Shown here in pieces: positions 26,411-34,498 of a DNA stretch of 64,000 nt. Origin of the DNA: Veillonellaceae bacterium SB90. GTDB lineage: Bacteria > Bacillota > Negativicutes > Selenomonadales > Selenomonadaceae. Location: positions 45,627 to 109,626 of the forward strand of contig CABJCJ010000003.1 in the NCBI GenBank assembly GCA_902364065.1, read 5' to 3'. Under the pieces are notes generated by a model. The model saw nothing but the letters and a program-made list of their open reading frames with translations. It did not search any database and was not told where the DNA came from. The translations under genes were made by a program, and so were the position numbers. Position 1 is the first letter of the stretch. Each line of letters opens with the position of its first letter.

Positions 26411-27199
26411 TTACTGCGGATAGACCTGCTCGAAATCCGTCACAATCTGCTGCAGCGGAGCTGGCAGCCGCTGCATGGCCGCTTCGCGCAGCGCCTGCGG
26501 AATCCCGTAGTACGCTTCGGCGATGCTGCCGGCAATGGCCGCGATCGTATCGCTGTCGCCGCCAATCGAAATGGCATTGCGGATTGCATCTTCGAAATCC
26601 TGCGAAGAAAAGAACGCCACGAGCGCCTGCGGCACCGACTTCTGGCAGGCCGAGCTGAATTCGTAAGTCGGCCGGATCTCATCGAGCGTAAAATCCAGCC
26701 TATAATAGCGCGCTTCCGCGAGCTCGCGCAACTCGTCCATCTTCATGCCCTGACGCGCATGGTAGATGAGAACGGCCACGGCCTCCGCACCCTTGAGGCC
26801 CTCCGGATGGTTGTGCGTGACGGCCGTCACCGCGTGCGCGAGCGACTTCGCCTCTTCCTCCGAACACGCCGCAAAGCCCGCCGGACTCACGCGCATGGCC
26901 GAGCCGTTGCCAAAGCTGTGATAAGGCTCCGGATGCTCCGCTGCCAGCCACTGCCGAAAGCCCCGGCCATAGCCCGCATGCGGATACCTGCGCCCGAGCT
27001 CCTGCATCGCTCGCACCGCCTGTTCCGGCAGGTCCTCATACCCCGGCCGCGCCGCAAGGATGGCCTTCGCCACCGCCAGCGTCATGATGCTGTCATCCGT
27101 CGGCCGGCACTTCTCATCAAAGAGCGCAAACTCCTTCGACCGGCAATTGTGCCACTCAAACCGCGACCCGATGATATCGCCAACAATCGCACCGAACAT
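26411..27199 (-). CDS. ADP-ribosylglycohydrolase family protein
   Basis: Predicted to remove ADP-ribose from proteins or small molecules (DraG-type fold); 262 residues. The start MFGAIVGDIIGSRFE is characteristic, with ATG at 27199 behind an AAAGGGGG site. Metal-binding residues are visible in RPTDDS near 50-55 and in the C-terminal IGGDSDTIAAIAG near 215-227. Both magnesium-site signatures are intact, so an active hydrolase is likely. The natural target is unknown. It follows a small GNAT gene by 71 bases. Confidence 0.92.
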   Translation of the reverse strand: MFGAIVGDIIGSRFEWHNCRSKEFALFDEKCRPTDDSIMTLAVAKAILAARPGYEDLPEQAVRAMQELGRRYPHAGYGRGFRQWLAAEHPEPYHSFGNGSAMRVSPAGFAACSEEEAKSLAHAVTAVTHNHPEGLKGAEAVAVLIYHARQGMKMDELRELAEARYYRLDFTLDEIRPTYEFSSACQKSVPQALVAFFSSQDFEDAIRNAISIGGDSDTIAAIAGSIAEAYYGIPQALREAAMQRLPAPLQQIVTDFEQVYPQ

Positions 27200-27270
27200 A
27201 AGAGATTCCCCCTTTGCTGAGTATCCAGACTTCATCTTCCAATTCCATGACGAAACAGCCGCCATGCTTC

Positions 27271-27543
27271 TCAACGCTTGGCTTCTCTCCTGGACAGCCA
27301 CTTTACCGCATAGGAGCAGGAAGCCGTCACCGTCTTTCCGTTCCGCTCGATGGCAGCCACGGCCAGTGTCATCAACTTCCCCGCAATGCCCTGCCCGCGC
27401 AGACGGTCATCGACATACGTATGCGTAATCTCACAAACGCCGGGACGAATCTCAGGAAATACAACTTCTGCCACCACTTTGCCGCCTTCATCCTCTGCGT
27501 AAATCCGCCCGGATTCCTCGCGGAACAACATGTTTGCTGCCAT
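27271..27543 (-). CDS. Small GNAT-like N-acetyltransferase (YjdJ type)
   Basis: A 90-residue protein of the compact acetyl-CoA-binding family related to GCN5. The central TYVDDRLRGQGIAGKLM segment is the CoA pyrophosphate-binding loop (R/Q-x-x-G-x-G/A), and a CSYAVKWL motif near the C-terminus is typical. Substrate unknown. The start has an AAAAGGATGG site. Its downstream neighbour is an ADP-ribosylglycohydrolase; a shared role in reversing or making small modifications is speculative. Confidence 0.85.
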   Translation of the reverse strand: MAANMLFREESGRIYAEDEGGKVVAEVVFPEIRPGVCEITHTYVDDRLRGQGIAGKLMTLAVAAIERNGKTVTASCSYAVKWLSRREAKR

Positions 27544-27653
27544 TTCGCCACCATCCTTTTCTGAAGCTCTATTTTCTTGTCTAATGATACTACAAAAATC
27601 TGCAAAGGGAAAGGATGCCCAAACTGCCTGATTCTGAAAAATCAGATTCCAGC

Positions 27654-29009
27654 TTAAAGAATTACTGCCATGAGGAATGAAACCAGCAATGCGATTCCCA
27701 TGGGTATAGCCGTACGCTTGACAATGTCTACAGGCGATACATCAGCCACACCAGCTACGGCAACAACAGCAGCTGTGATTGGTGATGCACTGCGAGCAAT
27801 ACTGGATGCCATCTGCATCGGTGTAATCATGGTCGCAGGAAGCATGGAAAGTCCCTTGGCAATATCTGGAACCAACGCACCAAAAGAATAAAACGGTGCA
27901 TTACCGGAGCCCATAATAATAGCAGCAACAGCTACAATTATCGTCATGATCAGGGTGACGCCAACTGCACCAAAACCGGAACTCTGCGCTCCCTGTATAA
28001 TCAAGTCTATTGCACCAATCTTTGTCAAGCCAAATGCAAACGTTTCACCGGCCACAATCAAAGTAATAACTGTTGCAAAAAGATGGCCCATACCATCAAA
28101 AAACACCTGAATGCTCTTGCATACTTCTTTGGGATGGCGCGTCCGAATCAATTCCATCAGCATAGCCAAAAACACACTGATAATCATAGCCGTCACGACC
28201 GGCATCTTGATACTGGTAATGCAAAGTTTGCTGAACATTAAAACCAGAATGATTGGCACCATCGGCAACAGTGCATAAATCGAAGGCGGAAGCTGCTCTC
28301 CTTCTTGCACAGGAGCAGCTTGCAGGACTTTCGCCTCAACGCCTTCTTTGCGATCGAAATAACGTTGAATGAAATAATGGGAAATTGAAATAGCAGCCAT
28401 CGTCACGACAGCAATCGGGATCTGCTCTCCGACAAAATAATCAGCGACATCCAGATCCGCTGTCTTTGCGGCAAAAACCGCCGTACCCGAAGCAGGGCCG
28501 AGATCCAGACATGGTGTAGTAGCAACCACTGCAGCTGCTGACAAGCGGCTGACGCCCAGGCTGACAAGAACAGGATACATCGTAGCCATAAGCAGTACAC
28601 AAAGTCCTGCCGCACTAGGAATGACAATGTTGAGCAGCTGACCTATAATATAGCTGACAGCCAGCAGAAGATAGGGCGAACGAATCAGACTCAAGGGCTT
28701 AGAAGCCAAATGCACCAGGCTCCGGCTGGCACCAATGTAGTCCATGTATTTAGCAAAACCGCCTACTGTCATAATCATCAAACCAATTCCTGCCGCACGT
28801 GTACTAAACGTATCTTCTACAAATTTAAAAATGTCAAACCATACCAGGCCAGTAGATTTTTTTGCATCCAACAATGGAACCCCCATCAAGATTGCTACAG
28901 CCAAAAGGAAAAATCCCCCGGCAAAAAGCACAGCCTGCGGCTTCATTCGTTTGACGATTAGCCAAGCAACAACAATCGTTGTCAGCAAGGCAATGCCTAA
29001 AGACAACAT
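27654..29009 (-). CDS. C4-dicarboxylate anaerobic carrier, DcuC family
   Basis: Membrane transporter of 451 residues with about twelve hydrophobic segments. MTVGGFAKYMDYIGAS near residue 80 and NIVIPSAAGLCVLLMATMYP near 125-145 match the DcuC/YfcC-type carriers. IMGSGNAPFYSFG in the C-terminal half is also typical. E. coli DcuC exports succinate during fermentation, but the neighbouring M20 peptidase suggests that this protein may import an amidated or peptide-like carboxylate. Base composition is clearly more AT-rich than the surrounding genes. It lies 56 bases after the M20 gene. Confidence 0.87.
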   Translation of the reverse strand: MLSLGIALLTTIVVAWLIVKRMKPQAVLFAGGFFLLAVAILMGVPLLDAKKSTGLVWFDIFKFVEDTFSTRAAGIGLMIMTVGGFAKYMDYIGASRSLVHLASKPLSLIRSPYLLLAVSYIIGQLLNIVIPSAAGLCVLLMATMYPVLVSLGVSRLSAAAVVATTPCLDLGPASGTAVFAAKTADLDVADYFVGEQIPIAVVTMAAISISHYFIQRYFDRKEGVEAKVLQAAPVQEGEQLPPSIYALLPMVPIILVLMFSKLCITSIKMPVVTAMIISVFLAMLMELIRTRHPKEVCKSIQVFFDGMGHLFATVITLIVAGETFAFGLTKIGAIDLIIQGAQSSGFGAVGVTLIMTIIVAVAAIIMGSGNAPFYSFGALVPDIAKGLSMLPATMITPMQMASSIARSASPITAAVVAVAGVADVSPVDIVKRTAIPMGIALLVSFLMAVIL

Positions 29010-29065
29010 TCGAGCTCCCTCCTAACATCTGAAACAGTGCAATGATTCTAAACGCTGCTGACAGA

Positions 29066-30223
29066 TTAAATATTATCTTGTGATAATACGGCTTTAATCA
29101 CAGCAGCCAGTAAATGCGCTCTGGGTTCTACCGAATCAATTTCCAAATATTCACGTTCCGTATGCGCACCTCCACCAACTGGTCCCATTCCATCGATTGT
29201 CGGAGTTCCCGCATCGGCCGCAAAACTGCCGTCAGAGCCACCGCCGCTAGCGGTCCAGCCAAAAGCAATTCCCAGACGTTCACCTTGCTTTTCTATAAGC
29301 TGCATCAGCTTACGCGTTTTCTCCGTAGGCAGCATGGGTGGCCTGGTAATCCCGCCGGCAATGTTCACAGATGTATCTTTTACATGTGGATGATGCTGCA
29401 GTTCCTGCATCAATTGTTCAATGCGAACGATTTCCTGCGGATCGTAATACCGCACATCCACAGCAGCCTTCGCTTCACCAGGTACAGCATTGATAGCAGT
29501 GCCGCCTTTTACCAGTCCTACATTTACTGTTGTTTCTTTAGTAAGATCTGTCGCTTCCTGCAGGGCGATAATCCAGTGAGCCAGTTCCTCTATGGCATTA
29601 CGACCATTCTGATAGTCCACGCCGGCATGCGCACTGCGTCCTGTGACAGTCAAATGATAGCGTGCAATCCCCTTTCTCTTATAAACCAGATTCCCATTGG
29701 CTCGCCCACATTCCAGCACCAATACGCATGTGCTTTTCTTGGCTAACTCTTGATTGACCGTTTTGGAATAGCAGGAACTGATTCCCTCATGATCGGAATT
29801 CAAAAATACACAGATATGCTTATTACGAAGCAGGTCATGTTCCTGCAAAGTTCGTAAAACATAAAGGCCAGACAAGGCACCTCCCTTGCAGTCAATTACA
29901 CCTGGCCCCATGGCTCGATTACCATGTCGGCTGAACGGACGTTTTGCCGCTGTTCCCAAAGGAAAAACCGTATCCAGATGAGCCAGCAATAAAAGGTCAT
30001 AATGTGCTGCCGGTCCGTTCGTAATCTTCAAACAGGGTCCGATTGATGGCGCGAGCTGCAACGGCTCCACTTGCCATCCTAATTGTTCATACTGTTCTTG
30101 AAAAAAAGCAGCCACCTTTCCAGCTCCGACCGGCTCAGAAGAAGAACTGTCTATATTGACAAGGTATGCCAGCTCTTCTTGATAACGAGCAGCATCAATA
30201 ATCGTTTCATTCCAACGTTTCAT
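29066..30223 (-). CDS. M20 family metallopeptidase (glutamate carboxypeptidase-like)
   Basis: Di-zinc hydrolase of 385 residues that removes C-terminal acidic residues or deacylates amino acids. Metal and catalytic residues are visible: H82 and D84 in LLAHLDTVFP, D111 in VIDCKGG, E146 in SDHEG, E171 in LECGR, and a C-terminal His in GGGAHTERE. The dimerisation domain (TGRSAHAGV) is present. The start at 30223 is supported by AAAGGAGG 9 bases upstream. With dcuC and the divergent LysR gene it resembles the logic of the abgR-abgABT system, but this is analogy only. Confidence 0.9.
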   Translation of the reverse strand: MKRWNETIIDAARYQEELAYLVNIDSSSSEPVGAGKVAAFFQEQYEQLGWQVEPLQLAPSIGPCLKITNGPAAHYDLLLLAHLDTVFPLGTAAKRPFSRHGNRAMGPGVIDCKGGALSGLYVLRTLQEHDLLRNKHICVFLNSDHEGISSCYSKTVNQELAKKSTCVLVLECGRANGNLVYKRKGIARYHLTVTGRSAHAGVDYQNGRNAIEELAHWIIALQEATDLTKETTVNVGLVKGGTAINAVPGEAKAAVDVRYYDPQEIVRIEQLMQELQHHPHVKDTSVNIAGGITRPPMLPTEKTRKLMQLIEKQGERLGIAFGWTASGGGSDGSFAADAGTPTIDGMGPVGGGAHTEREYLEIDSVEPRAHLLAAVIKAVLSQDNI

Positions 30224-30373
30224 GCTATATCCTCCTTTGCCTGCATGATCCATTCTCAAGTTGTCCACAAGTGAATCTTTCATTCACTGTATAGGCATAG
30301 TTTAAAGGATTGGAAGGACGAAGTACAATTCGCTGTTCTACTGTAATCATTAGCAAAACGAATTGCTGTTATT

Positions 30374-30412
30374 TTAGCAGAATGATAAAATATATTTATA
30401 CTAATAATTAGT
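30374..30412 (+). promoter_or_regulatory. Promoter of the LysR gene with a palindrome over the -10
   Basis: TTAGCA (30374-30379) and TATACT (30397-30402) are 17 bases apart. A perfect 6-1-6 palindrome, ACTAAT-A-ATTAGT (30400-30412), overlaps the -10 and could be an autoregulatory site. The rest of the 30224-30439 divergent spacer is AT-rich; a TTGTAC hexamer on the minus strand is a possible -35 for the M20 operon. Confidence 0.5.
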
Positions 30413-30439
30413 CTTAGATATAAAGAAGGTTGAATATGC

Positions 30440-31324
30440 ATGCTTCTGAAACAGATTCAATATTTTCTCGCGGTAGCAGAATGTCGTCATTTTACACGGG
30501 CTGCCGAACGTCTCTTTTTATCTCAGTCTGCACTTTCTCAACAAATTACAAAATTAGAAAACGACTTAAATATCAAGCTCATCAATCGTGACTGCCATCC
30601 CATTGAACTGACACCAGCAGGAGAAGATTTTTATCACTATGCAGAATATATTCTTCATGATGTCAACCAACTACACGAAGGTATGAAAAAATGGCAAAAG
30701 CCCCATAAGCATACCATTCACATTGGTATGATCATGGGGCTGGGAGGTCTGCCACTATCTGATTTTCTTGCGGCCTTCAATACCCGATATCCAGAAGCTC
30801 GTTTCACATTAGAGCATCACCTAAGCAAAGAACTCTGTCATATGCTGACAGAAGGACAATTGGATTTCGCTATCTTTGCAGCACCACAAAATATCCATTC
30901 TTACCCTTTTGAAATCCTGCCCATACAACAGGAACCATTTTTGGCTTTATTGCCACCTCTGCATCCATCCGCTTCAACGGATTATTTCGATCTGACATTG
31001 GCTGAAAAGGAAAAATTCATTTTTCCCACACCAGAAAACGTTTCTTATGATATCCTGCTCAAGGCCTGTGAAGATGCAGGATTTAAGCCCGACATTGTCA
31101 GTTATTGCAGTGGAGCTGCCAATCGCATTGACTTAGTTAAAGCAGGTCTTGGTATCTCTATCGTTTCAGAAAGTGCCTTACGATATCATCGAACAGAAGA
31201 TCTTGTCATACGACCATTAAAGAATCCTGTCTACAAGCACACCATCATGGCACGTCTGCAAACGACGATGCCGTCTTCTTACAAGGAAGCCTTTTGGAAA
31301 CACATCCAACAGGAATTGAGCTGA
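30440..31324 (+). CDS. LysR-type transcriptional regulator
   Basis: Helix-turn-helix regulator of 294 residues. The N-terminal DNA-binding domain has the classic pattern FLAVAECRHFTRAAERLFLSQSALSQQI (in part) over residues 9-36. The effector-binding domain fills the remainder. It is transcribed divergently from the M20-dcuC pair, which it probably controls in response to the transported compound. Like those genes it is AT-rich. AGAAGG lies 10 bases before the ATG. Confidence 0.92.
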   Translation: MLLKQIQYFLAVAECRHFTRAAERLFLSQSALSQQITKLENDLNIKLINRDCHPIELTPAGEDFYHYAEYILHDVNQLHEGMKKWQKPHKHTIHIGMIMGLGGLPLSDFLAAFNTRYPEARFTLEHHLSKELCHMLTEGQLDFAIFAAPQNIHSYPFEILPIQQEPFLALLPPLHPSASTDYFDLTLAEKEKFIFPTPENVSYDILLKACEDAGFKPDIVSYCSGAANRIDLVKAGLGISIVSESALRYHRTEDLVIRPLKNPVYKHTIMARLQTTMPSSYKEAFWKHIQQELS

Positions 31325-31329
31325 TTTCC

Positions 31330-31432
31330 TTGCACGTTTCACAATATATGCTATAATTGATTATGTTCAAAGGTTGTTAAAGCTGAAGCAATGAACAAGT
31401 CCTCTTGGAGTAGCTACCAAGGGGATTTTTCT
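31330..31432 (+). ncRNA. Possible short transcript between the LysR gene and the repeat remnant
   Basis: A promoter-like pair, TTGCAC (31330-31335) and TATAAT (31352-31357) with 16 bases between, is followed about 70 bases later by a terminator hairpin. Together they could define a small RNA of roughly 68 bases. The hairpin may instead just terminate the LysR gene, so this is a weak call. Confidence 0.3.
31400..31432 (+). terminator. Rho-independent terminator downstream of the LysR gene
   Basis: TCCTCTTGG (31400-31408) pairs with CCAAGGGGA (31417-31425) with one G-U pair, followed by TTTTTC. Confidence 0.75.
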
Positions 31433-31493
31433 TATGTCTTTTCTACACACAGAGTATCGTTATCTTTTCTTACGTTCACCAAGCAGCAAAGCA

Positions 31494-31592
31494 AACGCCC
31501 GCAGATTCCCCTATCGGCCCTGCAGTCTACGTCCGGGGATGCTACTGGCATCTCGCACCTTTGGAGCAGCCTCCGGAGGGGGAAGCTTGCTG
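31494..31592 (+). repeat. Degenerate copy of the intergenic GGATGCC repeat module
   Basis: This stretch resembles the modules at 63048-63157 and 63491-63598: TCGGCCCTGCAG, then CCGGGGATGCTACTGGCATC in place of the intact GGGATGCC-ACC-GGCATCCC hairpin. Several substitutions suggest an old copy. It lies at the right border of the AT-rich dcuC/M20/LysR island, in the 31325-31640 gap. No gene is supported here. Confidence 0.6.
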
Positions 31593-31640
31593 CAAAGCCT
31601 GGTTGTGCGATACACCAGGGAGAATGTGTGCCGCGTCGAT

Positions 31641-32288
31641 TCACGATGCCTGCAGCTCACTCAGCCGGTGCCAGTCGAGTTCCAGTATCCGCGACGTCGG
31701 CATCATCGCACGGATCTTTTCTACGCCTATATACGTCTTGTGCCAGATGGGAAGGCCATCCTCCTCGTACTCACCGCAAAAGTAGCGGATCAGGCCCGTT
31801 TCAAGCTCCTGTGTATAAGCGGCCACGAAACTCAGAGCCGTTGCGTGCGGGTATTTATCCGACCAGCCGCAATAGCCCCAGGATAGCGTCGCAATCTCCA
31901 GATAGAGCTTCTTGTCCTCGGTCACCCACATTGCACCGTTCGGGTCGCCCTCCGGATAGAGATTGTAAATCTTGCCCTTCGACCAGGTGTAGGCCTGCCA
32001 GACATGCCAGGAATCCGGATTGCCGATCAGGAGCATTGGCACATCGTCCCCGTCTATCCAGACGAAGGCATAGCCGGTCCCATCGATGCCGGCGACCTTG
32101 GCTGCAGCATTCACCTGCCAATAGCGTATCGTGTCACGATCCTCGACAAGGGCTTCGCCGTACTCGCGCAGGAATGCCTGATAATCCGCCAGGTAAGCCG
32201 GAGTCCCTTCCTCACAAGCCATTGCGGTTGGCGCATACAGCAGGCAGCCCCAAACGAACAGCATCAGCAGCAAACATCGCTTCCACAT
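31641..32288 (-). CDS. Secreted protein of unknown function
   Basis: I do not recognise this 215-residue protein. The start at 32288 follows GGAGGTGATTCT. A signal peptide is clear: MWKR, a hydrophobic core of about 18 residues, then a likely cleavage after AMA (next residue Cys, so lipid attachment is possible but the lipobox lacks the usual Leu). The mature part is acidic and rich in Trp and Tyr, with repeated aromatic pairs (WQVNA, FVWIDGDD, WHVWQAYTW, LSWGYCGW). It is flanked by repeat DNA on one side and the glnA terminator on the other. Confidence 0.7.
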   Translation of the reverse strand: MWKRCLLLMLFVWGCLLYAPTAMACEEGTPAYLADYQAFLREYGEALVEDRDTIRYWQVNAAAKVAGIDGTGYAFVWIDGDDVPMLLIGNPDSWHVWQAYTWSKGKIYNLYPEGDPNGAMWVTEDKKLYLEIATLSWGYCGWSDKYPHATALSFVAAYTQELETGLIRYFCGEYEEDGLPIWHKTYIGVEKIRAMMPTSRILELDWHRLSELQAS

Positions 32289-32379
32289 AGAATCACCTCC
32301 ATATCCTAGAAACTTCTCTCTAGCAATAGTATACGACAAGCGGCTGTCGCGCCGTCCTGTCCAAAACAACAGGCAAAAC

Positions 32380-32405
32380 AAAAAAGCACCGCCGAAGCGG
32401 TGCTT
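32380..32405 (-). terminator. Rho-independent terminator after glnA
   Basis: AAGCACCGC (32384-32392) pairs with GCGGTGCTT (32397-32405). On the minus strand the loop is TTCG, an especially stable tetraloop, and a T-rich run follows. Confidence 0.92.
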
Positions 32406-32431
32406 TCTATGAAAGGGGTTAAAACAGGGGA

Positions 32432-34318
32432 TCAAATCATGTTCTTGACGTAAGAATCGTAGAGGCCCTTGAGCTCTTCGATCTTGTCGTACATCTCGAC
32501 CTGGAGGCCGGAAGCCGTGGCGAAGTCGCCTTCGTTGAGGGCGTTGATGAGCAGCGTGAACAGGGACTTTTCATCGATGCTATCCTTGGCGAGGTAGCTG
32601 CGGATGCCGTTGATCTTGTTCCAGTTGTAGGAATCGAGATCCGTGACGAAATCGGATTTGATTTCCTTGGCTGCGCGGACGATGTCGCGGTTCTCCGGGA
32701 TGATGCGGGCGACGAGCTCCGTCTTCCAGCGCGTCAGGGCACCGGCGCGGAAGGCGCTGATGATCTGGTCACGCAGAGCGCCACCGGCCGTGATGACGGC
32801 GAGCTTCTCCGGATAGTTCTCGAAGTTCTGCATGTTCTCCCAAACCGTAGCCGGCGGAGCACCGAAGAGACGCGTGCGCTCTTCTTCCGTGTAGTCTTCG
32901 AAGACATCATCCTCACTGCGGTATGCACGATCTTTCTCGAGGTAGAAGCCTTCTTCGCCGGCTTCCTTGGAGATCTCGGCGAGGCATTCTGCCGTCGTGT
33001 GCGTGATCGTGGCCTTGATGCCGTCGAGGCAGCTGGAATAGATGGCAGCGAGTACGAGGTACGTATTCGTGTACGGGTTGCAGGCGCGCAGCTCAAAGCG
33101 CGTTGCATACGGGTTCGTGAGGTCGCGGATCAGGCCGGCGAGGATCGTGCGGTTGCGGGACGGAATCTCCGGCGTATGACCGAGGGACGTGACGACGCAG
33201 ACCGGAGCCTCGAAGCCCGGTTTCAGACGGTTCAGGGAGTCGTTCGTAGCGGAGACGAACGGGTTGATGACTTCATAGTTCTTGAGCAGGCCCATGAGTG
33301 CGCCGTAGCCGATGGAGCTCATGAAGTCTTTCTTCTGGTCATCTGCCGTGAAGAGGTTGTGGAGCTTGCCGTCTTTCGTGATGGCAGCCATGCCGATGTG
33401 CGTGTGCTCGCCGTTGCCGGCCAGGCCGATCATTGGTTTTGCCTTGAAGTTGACTTCGAGGCCCATCGCACGGAATACCTCGCGGACAATCGTGCGGACG
33501 AAGAGCTCATTGTCGGCAGCCTGCAGGGCATCGGCAAAGCGCCAGTCAATCTCGAGCTGTTCGCAGACATGCGTCATATGGCCGTTCTCATCGATCTGTG
33601 CCTTGAGGCCGCCGACCTCTTTATGGCCCATCTCAACCTTGAAGCCGTATTTGTCGAGGACTTCGAGGCACTGCTCCATCGCCGTGCGGACAGCGCCGTG
33701 CGTGCGCTCCCAGTACTGCTCCTGCAGAACCTGCGAAGCGGACATCTCTTCGATGGCTGCTTCCTCGAGCGGCGTCTTGACCCAGAACTCCAGCTCCGTT
33801 GCGGACGTGAACTGGATGTCCGTGACTTCGTTGCCGTTGATGCTCTCGAGGCCGGAAGCCTGCGGATGTGCCTTGAAGAGAGCCAGCAGCTCTTTCTTGA
33901 CGTAAGCGAGCGTATCGGCGAGGACGGCGCGGGAATCGACGCGCTTGCCTTCATGGATCAGGAAGGACGGGATGCGCAGCGTGCCGACCGGCTTGCCCGT
34001 CTCCTCGTCGTAGTTCTCCATGTTGTAATCAACGAACCAGTTGACGGAAGGATCGACCGGCATATCGACCTTCGCGTTGTTCAGGGTGGCGATACCCGTC
34101 AGTACAACGGAAGAACCATCGGTCTGGACTGCCGTGCCGGCATAGAATTCATCGATGTCCTTGAGGAAAATGCGAACCGGGATTTTTTCATCCGTATCGT
34201 TACCGGCCATGTCGACGCCGACGAGGGATACGAATTTGATTTCCGGATGGTCCTTCACCGCTTTGAGGACCTCTTCTTTGCTGGAGTTTGCAGGAATCAC
34301 ATACAGTAACTCGTCCAT
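32432..34318 (-). CDS. glnA: Glutamine synthetase, large (about 630-residue) form
   Basis: Ligates ammonia to glutamate. The 628-residue protein is longer than classical GlnA (about 450-470). Catalytic-domain marks are visible: TSATELEFW for the metal-binding Glu pair, EVGGLKAQ, GNGEHTHIG corresponding to the GSGMHCH loop, NRLKPGFEAPV for the ATP-binding region, and RFELRACNPYTNTYL corresponding to RxEVRxPDPxxNPYL. The extra C-terminal region of about 180 residues is predicted helical. Which subtype it belongs to is uncertain. It has its own promoter and a structured leader, and a GGGTGGT site before the ATG. Confidence 0.9.
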   Translation of the reverse strand: MDELLYVIPANSSKEEVLKAVKDHPEIKFVSLVGVDMAGNDTDEKIPVRIFLKDIDEFYAGTAVQTDGSSVVLTGIATLNNAKVDMPVDPSVNWFVDYNMENYDEETGKPVGTLRIPSFLIHEGKRVDSRAVLADTLAYVKKELLALFKAHPQASGLESINGNEVTDIQFTSATELEFWVKTPLEEAAIEEMSASQVLQEQYWERTHGAVRTAMEQCLEVLDKYGFKVEMGHKEVGGLKAQIDENGHMTHVCEQLEIDWRFADALQAADNELFVRTIVREVFRAMGLEVNFKAKPMIGLAGNGEHTHIGMAAITKDGKLHNLFTADDQKKDFMSSIGYGALMGLLKNYEVINPFVSATNDSLNRLKPGFEAPVCVVTSLGHTPEIPSRNRTILAGLIRDLTNPYATRFELRACNPYTNTYLVLAAIYSSCLDGIKATITHTTAECLAEISKEAGEEGFYLEKDRAYRSEDDVFEDYTEEERTRLFGAPPATVWENMQNFENYPEKLAVITAGGALRDQIISAFRAGALTRWKTELVARIIPENRDIVRAAKEIKSDFVTDLDSYNWNKINGIRSYLAKDSIDEKSLFTLLINALNEGDFATASGLQVEMYDKIEELKGLYDSYVKNMI

Positions 34319-34351
34319 GTTTTACCACCCTTTTTGTGAATTATGACAACC

Positions 34352-34427
34352 AAAAAGCCATGTGGAAAATACCCTTCCCTGCATGCTCACGCATTTTATA
34401 CGCAAGGAACGGAGCGAACCACATGGC
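34352..34427 (-). promoter_or_regulatory. Nested hairpin in the glnA leader: attenuator or upstream terminator
   Basis: An outer 9-bp perfect stem (34357-34365 with 34419-34427) encloses an 8-bp stem with one wobble (34375-34382 with 34402-34409). Inside that lies a 4-bp stem capped by GTGA (34383-34394). Five T follow the outer stem on the minus strand. It may terminate the upstream operon (peptidase stop at 34499), but it also lies inside the leader expected from the promoter at 34465-34493, so it could control glnA. Confidence 0.65.
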
Positions 34428-34464
34428 GACGTTGCCAGATTGACTATTTGCTTGAACAGGTCCT

Positions 34465-34493
34465 ATATTAGCACAGCTGAAGAACTTTGTAAA
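34465..34493 (-). promoter_or_regulatory. Promoter of glnA
   Basis: On the minus strand TTTACA (34488-34493) and TAATAT (34465-34470) are 17 bases apart. The predicted leader is about 140 bases. Confidence 0.7.
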
Positions 34494-34498
34494 GTGTT

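Noticed and set aside
31391..32290. Plus-strand frames through the terminator, repeat remnant and secreted-protein gene
   Set aside because: They pass through a terminator hairpin and repeat DNA, run antisense to a gene with a clear signal peptide and ribosome binding site, and resemble no protein.
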